From positions 682,001-746,000 of the forward strand of contig JAGMUV010000020.1 in assembly GCA_020744425.1 (NCBI GenBank): a DNA stretch of 64,000 bases. The letters are read 5' to 3'. The notes beneath the pieces are model-generated. The model worked only from the letters and a program-made list of their open reading frames with translations, made no database searches and was not told the origin of the DNA. The DNA comes from Dactylonectria macrodidyma. Its lineage: Eukaryota; Ascomycota; Sordariomycetes; Hypocreales; Nectriaceae. A program made the translations under genes and the position numbers. Positions 1-10,398 of this stretch are shown here, piece by piece (the stretch's first letter is position 1; each line of letters begins with the position of its first letter).

Positions 1-1400
1 AGCGGGTATGCTTTTAGCCATATGGGCATCTACATTATCCGAATCATAGCAATTGACTAACTTGCCAAGGACAACTGGTTTGCCAAAGGGTGTGGAACTA
101 TCGCATTTCAACTTAGTTTCAAACGTGCAGCAACTTATATTCAAACGAAGCATCGTGGCCAATACAAAGTCTGATCTTGGGCGGGTAGCGAGACTCGACG
201 AGTCTGGAGAACGATGGCTTGCGCCGCTTCCCATGTACCATGCTTTTGTAAGTGCCCACCAAAACAGAACAGGGACTTTGCAAACCTATGGCCCTGGTGT
301 GATTTGTGATTTCTAAGGCGGACGATAGGGCCAAACCTATTATTCCATGCTAGCGCCTCGCCTCGGCGCCAAAGTCTTTGTCATGGGAAAATTCAACTCC
401 GTGAAGTACCTGACCTACATCGACATATACAGAATCACATTCATCAACGTTGTACCCGCCCTTCTTGAGACGCTTCTCAAGCTGCCCAACTCGGCTCAAT
501 TCAATCTCAAATCCCTCCTCATGGTTGGAAGTGGCTCGGCACCTCTTGACCTCAATTTGGCTCGTCAATTTGAGAAGAATTTCTTGCGGCCTGGGGTCAG
601 TGTTAAGCAGGGGTGGGGAATGACTGAGACTACGTGCAATGTCACGGGTTTTGCACCCGGCGATGAGGATGATGGCAGTTCAATTGGGTGGCTAAATCCT
701 AGTTGCGTGGCCAGAATCGTGGAGGTGCCTGATCGGGACTTCGCCAACATTGAGCGCTCAAAAGGCGTGAAAGTAGGAGAGATTTGGGTATCTGGCCCGA
801 ATATTATGAAAGGGTATTTGAAGCGTCCCCAAGAAACAGCCGACACTACAGTCAATGAAGGTGGCTATCGTTGGCTAAGAACAGGAGACGTGGGCTACGC
901 CGACTCTCGAGGTTGCCTATTTATCGTCGATCGAATCAAGGTTAGCACCCGGCTATTCTGCAATCTAATTCGGGACCAGGAATTATGAGTTTTGTCTCGT
1001 GGGGGGCGCTGACCACCCCAAACTTCTAGGAACTAATTAAAGTCAAGGGTCTGCAAGTTTCTCCCGCCGAGATCGAGAAGACACTGAAAAGCCACGGAGG
1101 GGTGTTGGATGCTGCGGTGACTTGTGCAAAATTGTCAGACTAACCCCTAAGAACTACTGCAATCTGACACTGACCGCTATCCATAGGAATGGACACGAAT
1201 TTCCAAGGGCATTTGTCGTGAGAAAGGATTCTTCCGTAACTGCCGACGACCTCCATGCTCATGTGCAGACAAAATTGGCTCGTCACAAGTGGTTAGAGGG
1301 AGGAATTTTTTTTCTGGATGACTTGCCCCGTACCAGTAGCGGGAAGATCATCAAGAGGTTGCTTCCAACCCCGGAAAAGGAGAGAAGGTCAAAACTATAG
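1..1400 (+). CDS. AMP-binding (4-coumarate-CoA ligase-like) enzyme, 5' truncated by window
   Basis: Adenylate-forming enzyme of the acyl/4-coumarate-CoA ligase type, which activates a carboxylic acid with ATP and passes it to CoA. The N-terminal half lies outside the window. Visible exons are about 1-5, 70-247, 329-940, 1030-about 1103 and 1187-1400. The intron at 6-69 splits the codon leading into the nucleotide-binding loop GTTGLPKGVELSH. Further core motifs are GWGMTETT, RTGDVGYAD and the C-terminal GKIIKR with the catalytic lysine. The last junction is uneasy: the acceptor before 1187 requires a phase that the obvious donor at 1117 does not give. A weak donor at 1104 restores the frame but drops a few conserved residues. 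The gene may therefore carry a small lesion. The acid substrate cannot be inferred from what is visible. Confidence 0.85.
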
Positions 1401-2257
1401 GCCAAGAAGTTCTAGTAGATAGCAATAACCATAGAATAGTACTTGCAAGATATAGACAACCAATTCGAAAGGTTGACAGAGCTGTTTGACAAGTTGTATT
1501 TATTTGTGAGCTGGTCATTTTGAGGTACTCACTTCAACGCTGTAGTTAGATTTATGGGCAACGAAAATAGTCAATCTAACTAGCCACTATATGTGTTTCA
1601 AATTCGTGAAGCTGTGAGCTCCAATATTCTACTGAAGTCAGAGCAAGAATTCAACTCTCGAAATTTAAGGAGTTGCATAAGCCAAAATAGTGCATAAGAT
1701 CCTGCACGTGGTATTCCAAGGATGTTATAGTATAATTCTAGTCTCATCACTTTAAGACACATCGTTTTGACACTCAAGAATAGGAAAACGAGTCGGTTGC
1801 TGTGCAAGCCGCGGGCGGAGGAAGCAGAACCCTCGTAAAGGTCAAGAGCCGCAGCCGCACGGGACCGAACTAATTTCGAAAGATTGCGATGCCGAGCACA
1901 ACTCGGTAGTCTCGGTGCCGAGGACTCCGTTACCCCTCCCAAATTCGGCGCCGAGATCATTCGGACCACCACCACCAAGTTCAGAACGACGCGGAAATAG
2001 TATGGGCTGCACGTCAGCCAGGACTTTGCTCCATCAGTGTGACATTAGCAACGATGATCCCACTTTCGGTCGGGGAAGAGGAGTTGATAAAAAGGGTCCA
2101 CAAAGTGTAGGCTGCTTTCCTGGATCTGCAGGAATCATCACAAGCTCATATCCTCCTTACCTACAACCTTGCAATCTCAAACCCCAATCTCAAACCCCTT
2201 TTACCGTTTGCGTTACTTTACCAGCGACTTAGATCCTTACAAATATTCACCAGGATC
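1401..2257. promoter_or_regulatory. Intergenic region, probable promoter of the flavin monooxygenase
   Basis: No convincing gene is seen. Between about 1890 and 1950 there is a cluster of CGG/CCG triplets: CCGAG and CTCGG flanking CACAA at 1892-1906, the palindrome CTCGGTGCCGAG at 1911-1922, and GGCGCCGAG shortly after. CGG-type palindromes are classic targets of fungal Zn2Cys6 regulators. The cluster lies about 340-370 bp upstream of the monooxygenase start. A pyrimidine-rich segment typical of fungal 5' leaders precedes the ATG. Confidence 0.4.
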
Positions 2258-4024
2258 ATGCATCTCGCAGAAACTAGTACAACGGCCCGAGAGCCGGCCA
2301 GCCTCAATGGCGTGCATTACAGCAAGCCGGTTGACGGCCTCAAGGAGTCCTACAGGCTCAAGGAGGCCTTAATGGGCACCAAACGAAACATCAAAATCAT
2401 TTTCATGGGAATGGGGCCGGCCGGAATTGACTTTTCACACGCTTTGAAGGAAAGAGGGCAGAATATTGACCTCGCAATCTACGAGAAAAATCCAGACGTC
2501 GGCGGTACGTGGTACGAGAACCGGTACCCTGGCTGCGCTTGCGATATCCCTAGCGTGTCATATCAATACACCTGGCAACGGAAGCCTGATTGGTCGCATT
2601 ACTACTCGGGAGCCAAGGAAATTCACCAATACCTGAAGGATATTGTCGCGACCAACGGCCTCGAACGATATGTGAAGCTCAACCACAAGGTCGTCAACGC
2701 GGAATGGCTTGAAGAGAAGGGCCAGTGGAAGGTCTCTATCGAGCGACTAAGCGATGGCACCGTCTTTGATGACTACGCTGAATTTTTCCTCAATGGTGGC
2801 GGACACCTGAATGCCTACAAGTGGCCTGAAGTGCAAGGGCTGGAGGACTTCAAAGGCCCCAAGGTCCATAGCGCCAACTGGGATGAGTCCCTCGACCTGA
2901 AGGACAAGAGAGTCCTTGTTATAGGAGCTGGCAGCTCAGGTGTCCAGATTGTGCCCTCTATAATTGATCAGGTCAAATCACTCGATATTGTAGCTCGGTC
3001 ACCAACATGGATTACAGCAGGGTTTGCTCCCAAGTACGCTGGAGAAAACGGAAACAACTTTGCATACTCCGCAGAGACCAAGGCACGCTTCAGAGAGGAC
3101 CCCAAATTCTACCTGGAGTACTGCAAGGCTATTGAGTCTGAGCTCACTCAACGCTTCCGAATCGTGGTTAACGAGTCCGTTGAAGCGCTGGAAGCAAGGG
3201 CATTTTCTGAGAAGGAGATGACGCGGAAGCTCGCTAGCAAACCTGAGCTTATTGATTTCCTAATGCCCAAGGACTTTGGAATTGGATGCCGCCGCCCAAC
3301 GCCTGGAAACGGCTTTCTTGAGTCGCTTTGCCATGAGAAAACTACCGTTCTTACAAAGGAGATCCGGATTCTCACTCAAACCGGTTTTGTGACAGACGAA
3401 GGAGAACACAAGGAGGTGGATGTAGTCATCTGCGCAACAGGCTTCGACACAAGCTTCAGGCCTCTATTTCCCGTGCTCGCAAACGGGAGAAACGTACAGG
3501 ATGACCTCACCTCTGGAGATACCGTCGCATATCTCGGCCTCAACTTACCTGAAGTCCCTAATTACTTCCACTACAGTGGACCTTATGGGCCGCTAGGCCA
3601 TGGTTCCGCTATTCCTATGATTGAAGCCTTCACAAACTATATCTTGCAAGTCATTGAGAAGGCCCAGCTTGAGGATATCAAGAAAATCCAGGTTAAGCGC
3701 TCAGTTGCCGAACAATTCACTCAGCATTCTGATCTTTTCCTAAAGCGCACTGCCTGGTCCGGGCCTTGTAGCTCTTGGTTTAAGGCCGGCGACAAAGCTC
3801 GCAAGCCAACCTTGTGGCCGGGCTCACGACTTCACTACCTTATGACACTGCAAAGGCCAAGATTTGAGGACTATGAGATAACCTATTTGTCTGGGAATCC
3901 GTGGAACTTCCTTGGCGATGGGTTCCACGTTCGCGAGTATGATGGAACTGATTTGACTTGGTACTACGGTTTGCTTGATGGCAAGGATGAGCAGCAAAAG
4001 GTACCGCCGGAGCCGGTCTACTGA
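2258..4024 (+). CDS. Flavin-containing Baeyer-Villiger-type monooxygenase
   Basis: Single-exon, 588-residue class B flavoprotein monooxygenase, expected to insert oxygen into a ketone (or oxidise a heteroatom) using FAD and NADPH. The FAD Rossmann motif GMGPAG is at about residues 51-56, followed by the typical GGTWYENRYPG segment. The Baeyer-Villiger fingerprint FxGxxxHxxxWD is present at about residues 196-208, directly before the second, NADPH-binding Rossmann motif VIGAGSSG (about 222). The length suits fungal type I BVMOs, and the reading frame is intact. The ATG at 2258 is chosen because conserved sequence begins about 45 residues later, a usual N-terminal extension. Neighbouring flavoenzymes suggest a role in a specialised oxidative pathway. 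The substrate is unknown; steroid or aryl-ketone types are possible. Confidence 0.9.
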   Translation: MHLAETSTTAREPASLNGVHYSKPVDGLKESYRLKEALMGTKRNIKIIFMGMGPAGIDFSHALKERGQNIDLAIYEKNPDVGGTWYENRYPGCACDIPSVSYQYTWQRKPDWSHYYSGAKEIHQYLKDIVATNGLERYVKLNHKVVNAEWLEEKGQWKVSIERLSDGTVFDDYAEFFLNGGGHLNAYKWPEVQGLEDFKGPKVHSANWDESLDLKDKRVLVIGAGSSGVQIVPSIIDQVKSLDIVARSPTWITAGFAPKYAGENGNNFAYSAETKARFREDPKFYLEYCKAIESELTQRFRIVVNESVEALEARAFSEKEMTRKLASKPELIDFLMPKDFGIGCRRPTPGNGFLESLCHEKTTVLTKEIRILTQTGFVTDEGEHKEVDVVICATGFDTSFRPLFPVLANGRNVQDDLTSGDTVAYLGLNLPEVPNYFHYSGPYGPLGHGSAIPMIEAFTNYILQVIEKAQLEDIKKIQVKRSVAEQFTQHSDLFLKRTAWSGPCSSWFKAGDKARKPTLWPGSRLHYLMTLQRPRFEDYEITYLSGNPWNFLGDGFHVREYDGTDLTWYYGLLDGKDEQQKVPPEPVY

Positions 4025-4189
4025 AAGATTTGCCTTTGACTAGTTAGTCCAGATTATAACAAAGCTTGATATTGATTTCCAATCGTACCAGAAATTTTCC
4101 CCATCAATCATTACATACTTGTAGCAAGATCAGCTTGTGGGCGAGGGTTTTACTCTTCGATGTTAACTATATACACAGGGTGGAATCCA

Positions 4190-4440
4190 CTGAATTGATG
4201 AAATGAAAATAAAATAATTTTATATTAATTAAAAATTCAATATATTAAATATTAAAGTGATTTTAATGATACTTAATAATATTAAAGACAGTATTTTTAT
4301 CTAAGTGAGTATAGTAATAGTTGGGAAAAAAAGGTCTACTTATATTAAATATATACTTTTAAATAATTCCAAAGTTAAATCATGATGTACAATTTTAAAT
4401 AGTTAGAAATATAATATAATTATAATTATAATAGGCTTTG
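4190..4440. other. AT-rich island
   Basis: About 250 bp composed almost entirely of A and T, with runs such as TTAATTAAAAATTC and no coding signal. The change from the flanking sequence is abrupt. Such islands in ascomycete genomes commonly come from transposon sequence damaged by repeat-induced point mutation. No recognisable transposon protein remains, so that origin is an inference. Confidence 0.6.
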
Positions 4441-4819
4441 GATATAAGTTAGGCCCTGCAGCATTAACATCTACGACCGGCTTAGGTTTGAAACTTTGCT
4501 TTTTTGGGTACCTATGGGCAGCTTTAGATAATCGGCACGGCAATGGCCGCACAAAGCTTATCTCTCAGTCCGATTTCCGAAAGCATTCTACATGGATCTC
4601 GAAGCCGTCGTGACTGCTGTGCACCAATAACCAGAAATCCAAGGTGCCTCCACCTTGAACAGGTGTCGCAATGCTTTACGGGCTGTCGGGGGGGGGGGGG
4701 AGGGGTTGTAATAACTTCTTGCCATGTGTACAATTTCCCAATCCTGAAGCCATTTAAATCGTTATTAAGTCACCATAATCCTCTTTCCACTTCTTGTCAC
4801 TACTGTGGTTCCCCTCGTC

Positions 4820-5280
4820 ATGGCGACCTCTCGCAACCCGCCTTCCGATCATGCTATCATAGCCGATGTTGCTCCAGAGGGCATTCGAGAGATCCCCATG
4901 TGGACCAAAGATGCGCACCAGAAGGCTATAGTTAAATACCTCCATGTTCTGAACTCATATGCATTAATTGATATTAAGTATGTTAATCATATTAGAATGG
5001 AGATATGTTTAAGAATGGAGATATCTGGTTGACTCTGGATAATAAATGTCTGTTCCTTATGCTAGATATAGATGAATCTAATATTGAGTGAGGCCCTGAA
5101 AATCCAGAGTACTGGCCTGTTATAAGCCTTGAAGAGCTAAAGGAGACTCTTGCAAACTATCTCTCGTATGAGGAGCTTGATGCTGCCTGGCAAAAGATCT
5201 AGGAAAAACGGCCTGCCGTGGACCCCCTTAAAAGGCGCATGACCTTATGTCAGACTATACGCTGCTACTATAGCCACTAA
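4820..5280 (+). pseudogene. Degenerate coding remnant, unknown family
   Basis: A coding-like stretch opens at ATG 4820 (MATSRNPPSDHAII...). Its frame runs into AT-rich sequence and stops near 5030. A second coding-like patch at about 5096-5280 reads WPVISLEELKETLANYLSYE before a stop. I do not recognise the family. The two patches could be the broken ends of one gene, since lysine/glutamate-rich helical sequence is visible in both. The rest of 4025-5657 shows a poly-G run at about 4687-4700 and nothing else I can support. Confidence 0.3.
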
Positions 5281-5657
5281 TGCTGTCCACCTACGAGGAC
5301 TGTTACCGCTGCAGCGAGCATAGGTGCACATACTGGGCGCTGCTGCCTAACGCGATCGGACTCATGTCTGGTAAGCGGAGTGAAGAAGAGCAAGAAGAAA
5401 GAGGAAAGATTTAGGGCATTGGGTTAGTATTATCCAGGATAGCTGTACACCTTGTTTCGGGCCATGCTCTCTCCGTAGTCTCAGAGTACCATTCCACATG
5501 GATGTTGATGCGTTGTGTCATTTTATGTTTAGTTCGCACGCTGTCTTTTTGGAATAAAAATAGTATCTTTGCGTCTTGTACACTTCTTCCCTACTCGCTT
5601 AGGTTATATCCAATACTTGCTATGAACCCCGTCGCCCGCCAATACTTTGGTTGGGAC

Positions 5658-7107
5658 CTATGGATATGTCAAGGATAACGAGAGAAGGAACTGCGGCATC
5701 GCGTGTCTAAACACATTGTTTGGATCGTATATCTTCTTGATATCCACGAGCCTCTCCCATGATGTTCCATAAATCTCAGGATAGTTGGCGTCGTTGGGTG
5801 GAGTCAGAGAGATGTAGGTGCCAGGTAAGATATTACTGGGTGTGGTGTTGCTCATAGCCTCACGGAAACCGGTTGCCCATCCCCAAGCTTCCTGAGCCTT
5901 GTCCTTGGAGCTCGAAGTGGCGATAAACTCCAAAACATAATGTGGAGTGCGTGAACCGAAGACAGAATCAATGCGGGGAGATGCAGACTTGCCGCGCAGT
6001 TGGTGAGCCGAGAAGAGAGTTGCTGGGTCATCTGGCATCTTGGAAATTTGTTCTCCGACCGTTGTAATGACTTCTTGAGTGAAGTTTCGAATACTCAAGG
6101 TACAATTCCCTCCGTAGGCCGTTTTCGGCACGTAGGCGCCAGCGTCATCGAGCCATTTTGCGATTGTGGTAGGGATGACACTATTAGATAGCACCTCTCC
6201 AAGGTTCTCTATCTGTTGGAGCCAATGATGGCCCAGTGCAAAGTCACTTGAGCTCCACATGAATATGGCAGCAAATACCTTTCCCATTGGGGTATTGACA
6301 ATGCTTTGTTGTAATCCCAGAGCATCCGGGAGACCTTGAGCTGCGAGAATCCGATAGCCATCTGTGAATTTGTTCAACGTAGCTGTGAGATCGTCCGTTT
6401 TGAACACTATCACGCCTCCAAGCACCTACCATAGTCATGCCAGTTAGCGCCGACTCAGAGTATTGACAAGCACTCATATTACTTACCTCATCGAGAGGAT
6501 ACACCTTGATCGTCACTTCTACAATTACACCCATACATCCTCCGCCGCCTCGAATAGCAGCCAACATTCTGTCATCCGCCGTTACAATATTCCTTGTATG
6601 ATCAGCCACCTTTGCGGCAATGATTTGGTCAACTCCAAGACCATAATTGGCCACGAATGGCCCGTACCCTCCGTGAGTCGCCCAGCCAATCCACCCTACC
6701 ATAGGTGCGGAGCCAACGGCCGTAGCCAGCTTATACCGACCAAGCTCGGAAACAAGATGCGAGGCTATTATTCCGCCCCCTATGGTAGCTGAACGGCAGT
6801 CATCGGCAACACGCACAAAGTTGATGTCTCGCATGTCGATAGCGAGTGCGCCCTGCACAAAACATCGACCAAATATGTCATTCCCGCCCGATCGTACCGA
6901 GATTTCGATGCCCTGAGCAACAGCATGCGATACAAGCAATGCGACGTCTTTAGCTGTCTGTGGCCGCACAATAGCCAAGGGCACGGTAGGATTGCCTAGG
7001 ATGTATGCTTCCCGTAAGGCTTCATAATTCTCCGACGTGGGGGTTGCATAGATAATATGAGGGTATTGGCGGAGGAAGCCCTCCAAAATCTCCCCCTTTT
7101 CAGACAT
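5658..7107 (-). CDS. Berberine-bridge-like FAD-linked oxidoreductase
   Basis: Two-exon gene (6487-7107, then 5658-6425; the 61-nt intron at 6426-6486 has GTAAGT and TAG) for a 462-residue PCMH-type FAD oxidase related to berberine bridge enzyme and 6-hydroxynicotine oxidase. The FAD domain carries IVRPQTAKDVA, SVRSGGND, IGGG and THGGYGPFVANYGLGVD. The end has the family's YDPNNVF signature. The histidine that normally anchors FAD covalently in the SGGH motif is asparagine here (N76). The second anchor, a cysteine just before the GGGYG segment, is also absent (GWIGWATHGGYG). FAD may thus be non-covalently bound. No signal peptide is seen, unlike many secreted fungal members. The start is ATG 7107, since the codons upstream are not ATG. 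The substrate is unknown. Confidence 0.88.
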
Positions 7108-7682
7108 CACCGCTGAGAAAATAGAAAGAATCCTATACTTGATAGGGCGCGGCTCTTGGTTCGTTTCTTCTCATACTCGACCCCGTGAATAACTTATAGA
7201 CTGAACAAGCCGGTGGGGGCCACCATTACCGAGCAAGTTGGCAAATGGAACCCCGCATTCCCCTCCCGTTTGATCTTCAACCAGCAGGGTGGTGGAAATC
7301 TAAGTGGGCCCTCGGATTGTGGGGGATTACGTGTGATTTGGGTGAATCACCTCTAGCTTCGAGACATGAACACCTGAGAAACTTATACAAAGGACGTACC
7401 GTGAAGTAGATGTTGATCACTCTGATGGCGGAACACTTTGATGCATTGTATGACTAGGCACGACCGCATGTGCAGGCACAGAGTAATGAGTACTAACGTT
7501 AAGAGGGAAACTGGTATCCTAAGGACAGAGAGTATATGGCAAAATCTATGGTCCGCACCGAGGTTCTGGCTGGCCGAGGTTCTATCTCCATGTAAGGGCG
7601 AAGAGTGTGCTGCATTAAGTATGCGGTGTTACATTCTTGCATGGCAAGTTATATAGACTCTAAAAGATAGACTGCCAACGCC
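7108..7682. other. Intergenic region between the FAD oxidase 5' end and the transporter 3' end
   Basis: Contains the promoter of the minus-strand FAD oxidase on the left and the 3' flank of the minus-strand transporter on the right. No gene or repeat is recognised. Scattered CGG triplets occur near 7210, but no clear palindrome. Confidence 0.4.
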
Positions 7683-9659
7683 TCAAGCGTTAACACTCTG
7701 AACCTCAATGTCTCCGGTCTTTTCTCCCAATGCGCGTGACTGCTGCTCGGCGATCTCGTCGGCGGGGATCTTGTCCGGTGTTGTATTAACAAGCATAATC
7801 ATTGGAAGAATAGCAGCCCCAAGCAAAGCAAATGTTACACAGCTAGAGTAGCCGTCAGAAAATCTCTTTACCATAAGGCATATCAACGAGATGGGACAAC
7901 TTACAACCCAACAAGAGGGTTACTCTTTGTTTGAGTGTTCATGCCGTAGGCAATAGCCTGACCGATAGCCTCGATACATCTGAATGCAGCTCCGTTACGA
8001 ACATTTTCTGGCGTGGCTGTTAGCACTGAGGGATGTTTGTCACACTTAATAAGACACTTACCATGCGCATTCCTTGCAAACGACGACAAAAGCCAATACA
8101 TGTACGACTGCGATAATGGGCCTGTAGTCTGGATAAAAAAGTATGGCAAGAACGATGAAGCGTATAGACTGTCGTCCCAGTCGATGGGACCTGGGTTATG
8201 GCGGTTGAGCTTGACCTGCATGATAATCGACCAAACATAGACGCCGAAATTAAGGGTTACAACGGTATAGAGACCAATCTGAGCGCGGCGGCGTTGTGCT
8301 AGGTGTTTCGCGTCGAGGATGAATCCGAGACCAAAGCAGCCAATACTAAAGCCACGTTATTAGTTTGTAAAGAAGGGTTGAAAGGGTGCTAGACTTGCAT
8401 GCAGAAGAATGGTGATATTAGCGATGAGAGGGCGCGGGCGCGGACCGAGAAGTATATTCCGAGATAGGTCGACCAAGAGCCACTGCCACCCTTGTTAGTT
8501 CACTACTGTCCCATATGCAGTGGGTAGAAACACGTCAGTGTATCTAACCTGTAGAAGAACGACCATAGTGCCCAGATGGAGGCGAGAACAATGAGCCTCG
8601 AGGTGATGGTCTTTAAAATTTGCCTGAATTCCTCCTTGGTGGAGAGAGCCTCCGCTGTAACGATTCGTGTTCCATCAGATCGAACGACGCGTTCAAACGG
8701 CGTGATCATGAACGCAAATGGCAGGCTAAGAAACGATATCAGCTAGGACGGGTCCAGGAGTCCACATTTTGCGGATATACGTACGCCATGCACTCGATGA
8801 TCATGAACGCAATATAAGTGTCGGGTGTTACTCCACCGCTCACACCTTTCTCGTGGTTCTTTGACAAGCTTGCAGGGGAGTTTATTAACCAAAACTCGCA
8901 CAAGTTGAGCCTCCGAGATACTCACTTGATTGCACCGCCAACTAGTTGGCCAAGATTTCGGGACACAATCCAGAGAGCCAAGTACTTACCACGTGCACCA
9001 GAAGGCGCAAGCGTCATGACGGCCCCAGCCTCAGCGACATACCAACAGCCGGTGCCAATGCCGCCGATTGCACCACTGAGAATGAGATACTACAGCAATC
9101 GAGACTTTGTCAGCGCACACAACCTGGAGAATAGAATTCAAATCACTCACCCATTGGATGCCAAACTTGCTATTGCAGTAATACGCAGATCCTTGAATAG
9201 GGAAGGACATGGCGCCGATGACCAAAGCCCACTTGATACCAAGCTTGTTCACGATAGGGCCGCCCATGAAGCAAGCTAACGGCCACTGTCAGCTCTGTGA
9301 GGTTTCAGTGTGCCTGAGTTGGATACGTACTGCAAGCGAGCATTGCATATCTAAGCGCAGTCGCGATATTTGATACCTGAGGAGTCGCGAGGCCGCCACC
9401 ACCGAGGCCTAGAAACAGTTAGTGGAAGTCCACAAGAGGTGATAGCAGTATACTACTCACCCGCAATTGCGTCTGACATGGCAGGCCCGCAGAAAGCCTG
9501 GATGCTCAAGAGTATCATCTGCGTCAGACTATGCCGCCATACCTGTTTCCACCGAGGGGTTGTTGTCTCAGTGGCATGGGTTGCATCAGCTGGTGGCGCA
9601 GATGACTCAGGCGATCTGCCATCTTGGGGATTAGGTGCTGCAGTCTTTGAGTCGACCAT
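7683..9659 (-). CDS. UNC93-like major facilitator transporter
   Basis: Ten-exon membrane transporter of the fungal UNC93-like (DUF895) branch of the major facilitator superfamily, 485 residues. Exons on the minus strand: 9461-9659, 9331-9408, 9151-9275, 8926-9089, 8785-8868, 8549-8725, 8399-8482, 8062-8345, 7905-8007, 7683-7842; the sum is a multiple of three. Family-like segments include GPIVNKLGIKWAL, GTGCWYVAEAGAVMTLAP, KYLALWIVSRNLGQLVGGAI and WSFFYSGSWSTYLGIYFS. Intron 8346-8398 fits only with a GC donor (GCAAGT), a rare but accepted class. The hydrophilic N-terminus (about 50 residues) lacks a signal peptide. It shares a bidirectional promoter with the amadoriase, suggesting joint expression and perhaps uptake of the amadoriase substrate or a related nutrient. 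The cargo cannot be read from sequence. Confidence 0.88.
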
Positions 9660-10398
9660 TGTGGACAAATATTCCGATACAAGGGTGAGTAGTGTTCACT
9701 TATTCAGGCTGCCAGGACTACTTTGGTGGTTTGGATGATGCCAGTGAGGGGGATCCCTTTTTATACACATCCGTGATACATACAGGTGCAACTACCCTTA
9801 TCTAGATATCCCCACGGGGTCAATTCGTCTTCCCTGTTTATCTGACCCATATTATTTTGGAAGGTCCTCGCGAGCATGCTAATTGGCTAATTAGAAATAA
9901 AGTAGACCAGAGTATGAAGGTCCAAGCGAGGTTCAAGTGAGGAGTCGAGCTTTCAGACTCCGGCGTCGGCCGGTAAGTCGTTGCAGACCAATAGACTTCC
10001 ACTACATAGGTCCTCTTTTTATCCCCGTGGGGATTGCCTATCGCCCGGATGCTTCTCCGAAATATATCCGTCGGTCAGAGGAAGGTCCAGGCGATTGTGT
10101 GACGTAAGTTGGTTTAATGAGGAGCGGGGTTAGCCGGAACACGGAGCCTAAGCGAGGCGACATCCTCTTAATTGTGCCGAACCGCCAATATCGCAAGACT
10201 CCATCGAAATCACCCCTTTGGCCTACCTATAATTATGAAGCCTTTTTTCTTATTTCCTTAACTACTGCGGAAGTCCCAGAAATTTGTTTACCTCGAGCGT
10301 CTTTAGCCTTGTACCCAGACACCCCAAAAGTGTTTCGACAAGGCTCGTTGTCCTTCATAGCAGCCGCCCAATCCAGCGTCAACAACCGTTGCTAAGAC
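9660..10398. promoter_or_regulatory. Bidirectional promoter (transporter / amadoriase) with repeated motifs
   Basis: This 739-bp divergent region holds a TATA-like element for the transporter (TTTATA on the plus strand at 9760-9765, about 100 bp from its ATG). Two symmetric boxes occur: CCCCACGGGG at 9810-9819 and its reverse complement CCCCGTGGGG at 10023-10032. A looser motif GAAGGTCC followed by GCGA-type sequence occurs three times, at about 9859, 9916 and 10081. CCCC/GGGG cores resemble stress-response (STRE) half sites. Paired motifs in a shared promoter suggest common regulation of both genes. Confidence 0.5.
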
